In this document: one piece after another, positions 1 through 6,286 of the stretch
How positions within the stretch are numbered: position 1 is the first letter of the stretch
Layout of the letters: each line of letters opens with the position of its first letter
Assembly (NCBI GenBank): GCA_022360535.1
Contig: JAKSCP010000295.1
Location: 1 to 7,207, forward strand
Reading direction: 5' to 3'
Length of the DNA: 7,207 bases
Source: Pseudomonadales bacterium
Lineage (GTDB): Bacteria; Pseudomonadota; Gammaproteobacteria; Pseudomonadales; Pseudohongiellaceae
Translations under genes and position numbers: made by a program
The notes under the pieces: model-generated
Database searches by the model: none
What the model was told of the DNA's origin: nothing
The model's input: the letters and a program-made list of their open reading frames with translations, nothing else

Positions 1-1214
1 AAGAGAACTGCCAGATCTGTCACCAGCCCGGCCAGATTGGCCCTATGTCTTTTACCAGCTACGAAGAAGTGCGCCCCTGGGCACCGCTTATTCAGCTGAA
101 GGTGGCACAACGCGAGATGCCTCCTTATCAGTATGATAACGATAAGGGTGTACAGGAGCTGAAAAACGACTGGCGTATGTCTCAGGAAGACATCGATACC
201 ATCGTAGACTGGGTAAATGCTGGTTCACCATTCGGCAACCCGGAAGATTTGCCTGCTGAAAAAGAATTCCCACAAATGGGAGAATGGCGCCTGGCTGCAG
301 AGCTTGGCCCGCCCGACCATGAAATCAAGTCTGCACCCTGGGATGTCCCAGCGACTGGTCAGGACTTGTGGTGGGAGCCAAAAGTTGATTCCGGTATCAC
401 TGAAAGCCGCTGCATCAAGGCCGTAGAAACCTTGCCTTCAGCAGCTGCACAAGGTTCAACCCACCATGCCAATTCTCACTTCCTGGTTCAAAACGAAGAG
501 GGAGAGTGGGTAGACGCTGACCGCTTATCTGAATTTGCCCTCGGAAAACTCGGCGAGAAGGTACCTGCAGGAGCCTGCCGACGAGTGCCCGCCAATTCCA
601 AAGTTGAATGGGAAATCCACTACTATCCAGATGGTAATGCCGTTCCAAATGATCAGGTTACCGTTGGTCTGTGGTTCTACGACGAAGAAGATGAATTTGT
701 CGAAGAAGAAGCTTATCCCCAGGATCTGCGCGCCTATCGACTCGATGGCGGTGGCGATTACATCATTCCACCTCATGGCAAGCTGATGACTCAGGGGTTC
801 CATTCTTTCGACCATCCTGTCCGTATCGACAGCTGGCAGCCACACATGCATCTGCGCGGTGTTGCCATGGCACTGGAGATATTCAATCCGGAGACAGGTC
901 GACGCGAAGTGATGAGCCAGGCTTCTAACTGGACTGCAGGCTGGAACCACAGCCACATGTACGAAGATGGATTTCAGCCTCTGGTGCCAGCCAACGCCAC
1001 TATCATTTTGACGGCCTGGCATGACAATACTGCCGACAATCCTATGAATCCGGATCCGGACCAATGGGTTGGTGCAGGTCAACGGACTACGGACGAAATG
1101 TCTCACGCCTGGATCGCTATTACCCATCTTGATCAGGAGGGTTACGAGCGGATGCTGGCTGAGCGCGAGGCACGCGATCAAAGCAGCCTGGCCGGGTCCG
1201 GGGGTTCTGATTAA
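1..1214 (+). CDS. Cytochrome c / copper type II monooxygenase-like protein, 5' end missing
   Basis: The reading frame is open from base 3 to the TAA at 1212-1214, so the true start lies upstream; the ATG at 45 is internal. Numbering from base 3 (403 residues seen), CQICH at residues 3-7 is a CxxCH covalent haem site, and Met39 in REMPPY is a likely distal haem ligand. The rest resembles the two-domain copper fold of peptidylglycine and dopamine beta-monooxygenases. His154-His155 and His206 would bind the first copper; His281, His283 (PHMH) and Met366 (TDEM) would bind the second. All six expected ligands are present in order, so a working oxygenase or electron-transfer enzyme in the periplasm is plausible. 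Related proteins often carry a redoxin-like or signal segment before the haem site, which cannot be seen here. The substrate is unknown. Family assignment is fairly sure; catalytic activity is inferred. Confidence 0.85.
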   Translation, partial: ENCQICHQPGQIGPMSFTSYEEVRPWAPLIQLKVAQREMPPYQYDNDKGVQELKNDWRMSQEDIDTIVDWVNAGSPFGNPEDLPAEKEFPQMGEWRLAAELGPPDHEIKSAPWDVPATGQDLWWEPKVDSGITESRCIKAVETLPSAAAQGSTHHANSHFLVQNEEGEWVDADRLSEFALGKLGEKVPAGACRRVPANSKVEWEIHYYPDGNAVPNDQVTVGLWFYDEEDEFVEEEAYPQDLRAYRLDGGGDYIIPPHGKLMTQGFHSFDHPVRIDSWQPHMHLRGVAMALEIFNPETGRREVMSQASNWTAGWNHSHMYEDGFQPLVPANATIILTAWHDNTADNPMNPDPDQWVGAGQRTTDEMSHAWIAITHLDQEGYERMLAEREARDQSSLAGSGGSD

Positions 1215-1260
1215 GCGTTCTGAAGACCCCTTCCAGTAACCTATTTACATAATAGTCTGA

Positions 1261-1294
1261 AAGGCCAGGTGTCACGCGACACCTGGCCTTTTTT
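1261..1294 (+). terminator. Rho-independent terminator of the haem/copper gene
   Basis: A perfect 13-bp stem (AAGGCCAGGTGTC at 1261-1273 pairing with 1278-1290) closes a 4-base loop, ACGC. It is followed by T bases, giving a run of six at 1289-1294. It starts 47 bases after the TAA of the upstream gene. Read on the minus strand the hairpin is the same but is followed by only a short T run, so any stop for the convergent modA-like gene would be weaker. Confidence 0.9.
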
Positions 1295-1339
1295 GTGCCA
1301 ACTACTATTTCCGCCTGCGCCTTTGTGGAAGTTCCAACG

Positions 1340-2092
1340 CTACTCTACTGTATAACCATAAGCCTGGACGATGTCGGCAACTCGTGGCGAGCGCATGAAA
1401 TCCAAATATAGGCCACAGACCTCACATACTCGCCCATACTTTATTTGCACTGCATCCTGGCGGATAGGGCTATGGCTATCACTTGGTACGACCCAGCCTT
1501 GTCCTCGAGTGATCTTTCCATCGCTTAACACCTGAGACATGGCAACGAACCCCAGGTCAGCATTTCCCGTCTCGACAAACTGGTAGGTTTGCGCAATGTT
1601 CTCACCCCGGACCCATCGCGATCTGGTCGTCGCAGTTTTATTAAAGAATTCCAGTGCTTCTTCTGCCGCCCTGCCATAAGGGGCCAGGGCCGAATTTGCT
1701 AAAGCAAGACGCTTGAACTCACTATCGAGAATGTCAGGGCCATCAATGGACAAGGCTGCGTTCGAACTCCATAGGACGAGAGAACCGATCACGTAAGTAA
1801 ATCTGCTGTCCTGGACAGTCAACCCCGCTGCTTCCAACTGCTGTGGTTTTTCCTGATCAGCAGAGAAGAACAACTGAAAAGGAGCACCGTTCCGAATCTG
1901 CGCGAACAGTCGCCCCGAAGAGCCAAATACAAGATTTATTTCATGCCCAGTTTGTTCTTCAAACTCGGTCGCAATTCGTTCCATGGGGGCTGAGAAATTG
2001 GAAGCAACTGCCACCAGAATTTGCTCTGCATGCACCGGCGTCATGCAGAGCAAAAGTTGGAAAAGCACAACGGCAGGTAAACGCTTTCGCAT
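1340..2092 (-). CDS. modA: Molybdate ABC transporter substrate-binding protein (ModA-like), orphan
   Basis: This 250-residue protein has a Sec signal peptide (residues 1-22, cleavage expected after VHA) followed by the ModA pattern. ILVAVASNF opens the mature chain, and GSSG at 57-60, ALAPYGRAAEE around 135-145 and ENIAQTYQFVETGNADLGF around 164-182 match the oxyanion-binding family in order. ModA proteins bind molybdate or tungstate in the periplasm and pass it to the ModB/ModC importer. Neither partner gene is nearby. The start lies 11 bases after the stop of the hydrolase gene on the same strand, with no clear Shine-Dalgarno (TTTCTTTTATT precedes ATG), so it is probably cotranscribed and perhaps translationally coupled. 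Oddly, CEVC at 223-226 places two cysteines close to the C-terminus, which I do not recall as usual in ModA. Family is clear; the ligand could be another oxyanion. Confidence 0.88.
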   Translation of the reverse strand: MRKRLPAVVLFQLLLCMTPVHAEQILVAVASNFSAPMERIATEFEEQTGHEINLVFGSSGRLFAQIRNGAPFQLFFSADQEKPQQLEAAGLTVQDSRFTYVIGSLVLWSSNAALSIDGPDILDSEFKRLALANSALAPYGRAAEEALEFFNKTATTRSRWVRGENIAQTYQFVETGNADLGFVAMSQVLSDGKITRGQGWVVPSDSHSPIRQDAVQIKYGRVCEVCGLYLDFMRSPRVADIVQAYGYTVE

Positions 2093-2103
2093 AATAAAAG
2101 AAA

Positions 2104-2979
2104 CTAGTTAGCTGATGCCGCAGCCAATAATTCCAGTGTGAGTTCGGCAATCAGCTGTTCCTGTTGCCGATGAACGAAATGACTTTGATTAGGAATACGC
2201 ACCACCCTGGTGAGCTCCCGAGGAAGTGAATTTTCAGCATAGTCGAGGTTCTTCGGATCAACCAGCTCATCTTCTTCCCCCTGCATATAAATCATGGGAA
2301 TCGATGCCTGTTGCCACCAGGGTTCTAGTTCGGTTAGCGCATCGTGAACACCCCAGATTTCTACATTGGCTTTCTGCAAGCCCACGTCGATCATTCGCGA
2401 GATCGGCCACACATTGGCGGCATAGTTGTACCAACGAGGTTTGCCAAGCTCGGGATCAATAGCCCCGGCAGCCATCAAGATGCCATCGATTAACTCAGGA
2501 TGGCGGTAAGCAATATATGGCGCATAAGAAGCACCCAGGGAGTGACCAACCAGGATCATAGGCTGGTTACCAGACTCGGCTTTTAGCTGCTGTAACAACG
2601 GAGCGATGAGCTTGACCTGTTCGGCGAAGCTACCTTCAGCCTCCTTGTCATTCAAGGGGGACCCTCCCCAACCCGGTCTATCGATGGCGACCAGGCGCGC
2701 CGCACTGCGAAGCTCCGAATGACCCAGTAGCCTTCCCAGCGCCCTCCAGCTCCCAGGCGTGCCATGAATAAAGACCACAGTGGGCTTACCGATTTCACCA
2801 GCTTCCGCGTAATGGAGACTAAAATTTCCGACCGCCAGGCTTTGCAACGAAGCGCCAAGCGCGATGGCCAAGTCATTGCCATAGCTGACCTGAGAAGCAC
2901 CCTGCTGCGGTCCGCTCGTACAGCCGCCAAGCAGAGTAAGCAACAAAAGAGCCAGTGGAAGCGTTGTTCTCGTTTTCAT
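2104..2979 (-). CDS. Alpha/beta hydrolase lipoprotein
   Basis: Starting at the ATG at 2977-2979 the product is 291 residues and opens with a lipoprotein signal: KTR, a leucine-rich core and the lipobox LGGC with Cys20. The frame continues up to a GTG at 3007-3009, but that start would put ten residues before the positively charged end and would overlap a likely promoter. The alpha/beta hydrolase core has HGTPGS at 72-77 (oxyanion hole), GHSLG with nucleophile Ser147, an acid near Asp237 (GEEDELVD) and catalytic His267 (NQSHFVH). The full triad suggests an active esterase, lipase-like or epoxide/haloalkane-type hydrolase anchored in the envelope. Asp at +2 after the lipidated Cys is absent (Thr-Ser follows), which favours the outer membrane if the host follows the E. 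coli rule. It is the first gene of a unit with the downstream modA-like gene. The substrate cannot be told from sequence. Confidence 0.85.
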   Translation of the reverse strand: MKTRTTLPLALLLLTLLGGCTSGPQQGASQVSYGNDLAIALGASLQSLAVGNFSLHYAEAGEIGKPTVVFIHGTPGSWRALGRLLGHSELRSAARLVAIDRPGWGGSPLNDKEAEGSFAEQVKLIAPLLQQLKAESGNQPMILVGHSLGASYAPYIAYRHPELIDGILMAAGAIDPELGKPRWYNYAANVWPISRMIDVGLQKANVEIWGVHDALTELEPWWQQASIPMIYMQGEEDELVDPKNLDYAENSLPRELTRVVRIPNQSHFVHRQQEQLIAELTLELLAAASAN

Positions 2980-3009
2980 AGCCAAGCAGGAAAAATAGCC
3001 TGAAAACAC

Positions 3010-3037
3010 AGTGTAAACCGAATTTACCAGAGATCAA
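3010..3037 (-). promoter_or_regulatory. Candidate sigma-70 promoter for the hydrolase-modA unit
   Basis: On the minus strand TTGATC (3032-3037) is followed after 16 bases by TACACT (3010-3015); each matches four of six consensus bases. Transcription would begin near 3003, about 24 bases before the ATG at 2979. That agrees with the chosen lipoprotein start and makes the GTG at 3009 unlikely. Match quality is modest, so this is a candidate only. Confidence 0.35.
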
Positions 3038-3125
3038 ATCAGTCAGACCTCGCGATAAGGGCTTTTCAATTGGTGGGGAAAGGAGTAGCTTGGATTCCAG
3101 ATTCCTCCCAACAATAACAGACCAA

Positions 3126-3131
3126 TGGAGG
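3126..3131 (+). promoter_or_regulatory. Shine-Dalgarno site of the 329-residue protein gene
   Basis: TGGAGG lies four bases before the ATG at 3136. The spacing is a little short but the match is strong, and the ATG opens a normal signal peptide, so this site decides the start. Confidence 0.7.
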
Positions 3132-3135
3132 CCCT

Positions 3136-4125
3136 ATGTATCGTCACTTTCTCTCCCTCAGAAGCCTTATAGTCTCTGTCCTGGCTAGCCTGCCAGCACT
3201 GGCTGTAGCCCAACAGGCAGGAGTCACAGAACACGGCCATCCTGACCTTCAGGGAACCTGGACCTTCAAAACCATCACCCCCTTACAGAGACCACCAGAA
3301 CTCGCCAACAAAGAAACCTTAACTGAGGCGGAGGCTGCCGAATGGGAAGCCTACGAAAACCGTCGACAGAATCGTGACCTTATTATCGACTCTGTAGGCG
3401 GCGCAGGTTATCCGCCTGGTGTCATTTCCTATAATGAGTTCTGGTACGAGCGGGGCACCGAAACTGTAGCAGACCGTCGCACCTCATTGATCTATGATCC
3501 ACCGAACGGTCGCTTACCAGAGCTGACGGCAATGGGCAGAGAACGCGCTGCCTACACGGCGAAAGTTCGTCAGGAAAGCGCGGGGCCAGAAGCTCGCACC
3601 TTGAATGACCGCTGCATCCTGAACAATCGCACCGGGCCGCCAATAATTTCCGGCTCCTACAATAACAACTTACAACTGGTTCAGACCAAGGACTATGTGA
3701 TGATCGTGAGCGAAATGATTCATCACGCTCGCATCATTCCTTTTGCCGATGAGCACTCGGCGCCTTTCACCCAATGGGCAGGCAACTCAATTGCGAGATG
3801 GGATGGTGATACGCTGGTCATTCACTCGCAGGGATTCTATCCCGACTATGGATGGCGCAATACTTCACCACAGATGCAGGTGGAAGAGCGAATTTCGCGG
3901 CTCGATGACAACACACTGAACTATGAGTTTACGGTGAATGATCCTAATACCTGGGAGTCTTCCTGGTCGGCACGTATGCCCTTGCGTCGCGCTGAACAAC
4001 CAATGTATGAATATGCCTGCCATGAAGGCAACCATGGTCTGATGGGAATTCTTGCAGGTTGGCGCCGTTATGATGTGCTAGGTTTAAACGAAGCTGGTAA
4101 ACCTGTAGACAGCGACGAAGAATAA
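3136..4125 (+). CDS. Exported protein of unknown function with C-terminal YEYACHEGN motif
   Basis: The 329-residue product has a Sec signal peptide (residues 1-25, cleavage expected after AVA, then QQ). The mature chain starts with a PDLQGTW segment (36-42) and continues with DRC (158-160), a YNNNLQLVQT stretch (175-184), EMIHHARI (193-200), a hydrophobic-edged RWDGDTLVI strand (221-229), EFTVNDPNTW (264-273) and YEYACHEGNHG (291-301). I recognise this pattern from a widespread, usually unnamed family of exported proteins in environmental proteobacteria and Acidobacteria, but know of no assigned reaction. The only two cysteines, Cys160 and Cys295, could form a disulfide; the His-rich HHARI and CHEGNH segments could bind metal. 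Both are inference. It is transcribed divergently from the hydrolase-modA unit and ends in its own terminator, so it is probably a single-gene unit. The acidic tail DSDEE is notable. Confidence 0.85.
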   Translation: MYRHFLSLRSLIVSVLASLPALAVAQQAGVTEHGHPDLQGTWTFKTITPLQRPPELANKETLTEAEAAEWEAYENRRQNRDLIIDSVGGAGYPPGVISYNEFWYERGTETVADRRTSLIYDPPNGRLPELTAMGRERAAYTAKVRQESAGPEARTLNDRCILNNRTGPPIISGSYNNNLQLVQTKDYVMIVSEMIHHARIIPFADEHSAPFTQWAGNSIARWDGDTLVIHSQGFYPDYGWRNTSPQMQVEERISRLDDNTLNYEFTVNDPNTWESSWSARMPLRRAEQPMYEYACHEGNHGLMGILAGWRRYDVLGLNEAGKPVDSDEE

Positions 4126-4144
4126 GAAACTGATTTTGTAAACG

Positions 4145-4180
4145 AAAAACGCTGCCCTGTTAAACAGGACAGCGTTTTTT
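4145..4180. terminator. Bidirectional terminator between convergent genes
   Basis: AAAAACGCTG (4145-4154) pairs with 4170-4179, and CCTGT (4156-4160) pairs with ACAGG (4164-4168). One C/A mismatch lies between the two helices and the loop is three bases (TAA). An A run sits on the left arm and a T run (4175-4180) on the right, so both strands end the hairpin in U. It sits 20 bases after the stop of the left gene and 35 bases beyond the stop of the convergent hydrolase gene, and can serve both. Confidence 0.85.
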
Positions 4181-4214
4181 ATTGGTTTGCACGCTGAGTT
4201 GTCCAGGTATAACT

Positions 4215-5246
4215 CTAGCGCCACTCGCTGGCTGGCTCATCGGGATCAGACTCCAGGAAGCGAATGAGGTCAGCGTGAAACTGATCTGGAATCTCAGTCT
4301 GAGGGTTGTGTCCGATGTCAGGGTAAAGATGCAAGGCTGAATTCGGTAGCTCATTGTGTACATGCGTTACCCGCGCCACGAAATCATCAGCCAGACGATC
4401 ATCTTCGCCGCCGATAACCAGCGTCTTGGTTTCAATATGCTGCCAGTCATATACCACTGGGTCGTTATACAGAATTGCAGTGACCATCGCTCGCACTCTG
4501 AGGAAGCGCGGATAGTCCCCGCTCATGGTTTGTCCATATTGGCGACGTACGTACTCTAAATGAGCAGGAGGCCAATAAGTTGGATAATAGATACGGTGAC
4601 CACGCAATATCGATTGATAAGTAGGTACTGCAGGGTCTCCCGCCAACGGATCCCGCCACGGGCGACTCTGCCTGGAGTCTGTTAAGCCGATCTGGTTAAC
4701 CATGGCAACATGACTCACACTGTCTGGATACAACATGGCAAATCGGCTCATTACCATACCGCCCATGGAGTGCCCAACTGCCGCCACTTTTTCGATCCCC
4801 AGCTCGTCCATCAAAGCCTTCATATTGGCGGAGACGAAATTGAGGTTATAAGGAATCAACGGCTTGGACGACTTACCGTATCCAATGCGATCCACCGCGA
4901 TGACGCGGAATCCAGCGGCAGCCAGGCGACGAAAACTTTCCTGATAAGGTTCGGAATAAAAATTATGCCCATGCTGCCAGAAAACCACCTGCCCATTGGC
5001 GCGCCCGGTTGGTGGAATATCCATGTAGGCCATAAGCATTTTTTCGCCATAGCGACGTAACTCCAGATACTGGACTGGCCAGGGGTACTCAATTTCTTCC
5101 AGGTTTAATGACACTGGACCCCAATCTGCGGGCGCCTCCGCCGGGGGCTCTGCCGGCCAGTCTTGTGCTGCAGAAAACTGCGTAATTGCCATCGATAAGA
5201 CAGTGAGTAAAAGCCATTGCACCGGCTTGATTCGCGCTATCGCCAT
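4215..5246 (-). CDS. Exported alpha/beta hydrolase
   Basis: From the ATG at 5244-5246 the product is 343 residues. That start is preferred because TTGAGG lies upstream with GAGG nine bases away, while the ATG at 5267 and the TTG at 5312 have no such site. The N-terminus is a Sec signal peptide (basic ARIK, hydrophobic core WLLLTVL, cleavage likely after SAA near residue 27), followed by a Pro/Ala-rich linker (PAEPPAEAPA). The catalytic core shows HGHN at 92-95 (oxyanion region), DRIGYGKSS at 119-127, GHSMGG with nucleophile Ser160, the acid at Asp283 (GGEDDR) and His313 (DIGHNPQ). The triad is complete, so it should be an active secreted or periplasmic serine hydrolase; C-C bond hydrolases and esterases share this layout. 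It differs from the lipoprotein hydrolase at 2104-2979 in linker, length and anchoring. The substrate is unknown. Confidence 0.85.
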   Translation of the reverse strand: MAIARIKPVQWLLLTVLSMAITQFSAAQDWPAEPPAEAPADWGPVSLNLEEIEYPWPVQYLELRRYGEKMLMAYMDIPPTGRANGQVVFWQHGHNFYSEPYQESFRRLAAAGFRVIAVDRIGYGKSSKPLIPYNLNFVSANMKALMDELGIEKVAAVGHSMGGMVMSRFAMLYPDSVSHVAMVNQIGLTDSRQSRPWRDPLAGDPAVPTYQSILRGHRIYYPTYWPPAHLEYVRRQYGQTMSGDYPRFLRVRAMVTAILYNDPVVYDWQHIETKTLVIGGEDDRLADDFVARVTHVHNELPNSALHLYPDIGHNPQTEIPDQFHADLIRFLESDPDEPASEWR

Positions 5247-5255
5247 TTTGTTATG

Positions 5256-5259
5256 CCTC
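5256..5259 (-). promoter_or_regulatory. Shine-Dalgarno site fixing the start of the exported hydrolase
   Basis: GAGG on the minus strand (within TTGAGG) lies nine bases before the ATG at 5246. No comparable site precedes the two upstream in-frame starts at 5267 and 5312. Confidence 0.6.
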
Positions 5260-5322
5260 AATTTCATGATGAATAAGCTGAGCAGCAGTACCACCGCTCG
5301 CCGTCCCCCCAATTCGTTACCA

Positions 5323-5328
5323 ATTGTA
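5323..5328 (-). promoter_or_regulatory. Candidate -10 box for the exported hydrolase
   Basis: TACAAT on the minus strand matches five of six -10 consensus bases and would give a leader of roughly 70 bases. No good -35 box stands at the usual distance, so the call is weak. Confidence 0.25.
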
Positions 5329-5394
5329 TAACCCGACTCCCCTCAAGATACAGAAAAGCTGTGTTGAAACTGTCATATTTCACGTCAAGATTTT

Positions 5395-5403
5395 TGTTAG
5401 AAT
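5395..5403 (+). promoter_or_regulatory. Extended -10 promoter of the polyphosphate kinase gene
   Basis: TGTTAGAAT is a TGn extension followed by TAGAAT, a five-of-six match to the -10 consensus. No strong -35 box is seen, which is typical of extended -10 promoters. Transcription would begin near 5410, giving a leader of about 24 bases. The nearby GGAGG at 5404-5408 would then lie upstream of the transcript and not act in translation. Confidence 0.5.
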
Positions 5404-5433
5404 GGAGGTTTTACCTCTGCATTCAAAGATTCG

Positions 5434-6216
5434 ATGCTTTTCGCGCTGGAAAACGATCAGGAATTCCTGGATTTACAGGTGGAGATGGTGCGCCTGCAAA
5501 ACTCTATTCGGGAAACCAATCGACGATTGCTGATCATTTTCGAAGGTCGAGACGCTGCCGGCAAAGGGAGCACCATCATGCGCTTCGTGCGCTTCCTCAA
5601 CCCCCGATACTATCGCATCGTTGCGTTATCCAAACCCACTGAGCAAGAATCGGAGCAGTGGTTCTTTCAGCGCTACATAAAAGAACTCCCTAATCCTGGC
5701 GAGATCGTGTTTTTCGACCGCAGCTGGTACAACCGTGCTGTCGTCGAACCGGTTATGGGATTCTGCACACAAAGGCAATACAAATTTTTCCTGGAACAAG
5801 TGGTACTGCTGGAACGCATGCTCAAGGAAGATGGTTTGTACATCATCAAGTTCTGGTTCTCTATCGATGAAGGCGAACAGGCAAAGCGGATTGATGAGCG
5901 CAAGACCAATCCGCTCAAACAATGGAAACTGAGCACGGTCGATGCGCTGGCTCAAGCCAAGTGGGATGAATATACGCACTACAAGGAAGAAATGTTTAAG
6001 CGCACTTCAACCACCGACAACCCGTGGTTAGTCATCGAAGGTAACGATCGGGACAAGGCCTGTCTGGAATCCATGCGCTACGTGGTCAACAAAATGAAAT
6101 ACGAGCAAAAGGGTGAGACCGGACAACGCCTCGAACCAGATCCCGCGATCGTGCAGCAACAGCCGGCCTTCAAGCTGCCCCATATTCGATTCGATAATAT
6201 CGATCTCCCAAGCTAA
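5434..6216 (+). CDS. ppk2: Polyphosphate kinase 2 (PPK2 family)
   Basis: This 260-residue cytoplasmic enzyme matches the PPK2 family over nearly its whole length. It has the Walker A loop GRDAAGKG (38-45), the FFDRSWYNRA segment with Asp95 (93-102), VMGFCT (107-112), and the lid-region motif NPLKQWKLSTVD (159-170). PPK2 enzymes move phosphate between polyphosphate and nucleotides, often making GTP or ATP from the diphosphate. The single domain, its length and overall similarity suggest class I, but class cannot be settled by eye. The ATG at 5434 is the only in-frame start after the stop at 5398-5400 that keeps the conserved N-terminus. Its leader has no strong Shine-Dalgarno, only AAAGA at 5425-5429. 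The C-terminal tail after about residue 225 is Gln/Pro-rich and not part of the core. Family is very sure. Confidence 0.93.
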   Translation: MLFALENDQEFLDLQVEMVRLQNSIRETNRRLLIIFEGRDAAGKGSTIMRFVRFLNPRYYRIVALSKPTEQESEQWFFQRYIKELPNPGEIVFFDRSWYNRAVVEPVMGFCTQRQYKFFLEQVVLLERMLKEDGLYIIKFWFSIDEGEQAKRIDERKTNPLKQWKLSTVDALAQAKWDEYTHYKEEMFKRTSTTDNPWLVIEGNDRDKACLESMRYVVNKMKYEQKGETGQRLEPDPAIVQQQPAFKLPHIRFDNIDLPS

Positions 6217-6243
6217 TTCACTCTCTACAAGCGAGTTCGCCCG

Positions 6244-6268
6244 GTCGATTGTACTTCGTGTTATCGAC
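6244..6268. repeat. Short inverted repeat before the threonine ammonia-lyase gene
   Basis: GTCGAT (6244-6249) and ATCGAC (6263-6268) are perfect inverted copies separated by 13 bases, in the 70-base gap between the kinase stop and the next start. No T run follows, so it does not look like an intrinsic terminator. It could be an operator or a weak RNA hairpin, or chance. Confidence 0.25.
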
Positions 6269-6286
6269 AGGGTAACTTTACCAGGC

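Noticed and set aside
525..1181. A 218-codon open frame on the minus strand
   Set aside because: It lies opposite the haem/copper gene, whose frame carries all the expected ligands; the minus-strand product has no recognisable pattern and no ribosome site I could see.
3090..3118. TTGGAT and AATAAC as a promoter for the 329-residue protein gene
   Set aside because: The spacing is 17 bases, but the start of transcription would fall at about the Shine-Dalgarno site itself, leaving almost no leader, and the -10 match is weak.
4710..5060. A 116-codon open frame on the plus strand
   Set aside because: It is antisense to the exported hydrolase gene, which has a full catalytic triad; the plus-strand product shows no domain or signal.
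5404..5408. GGAGG as the ribosome site of the kinase gene
   Set aside because: It is 25 bases from the ATG and directly follows the -10 box, so it is probably outside the transcript. An ATG at 5402 is in another frame and leads to nothing recognisable.
6244..6268. Inverted repeat as a terminator of the kinase gene
   Set aside because: The stem is only six base pairs with a 13-base loop and no T run follows.
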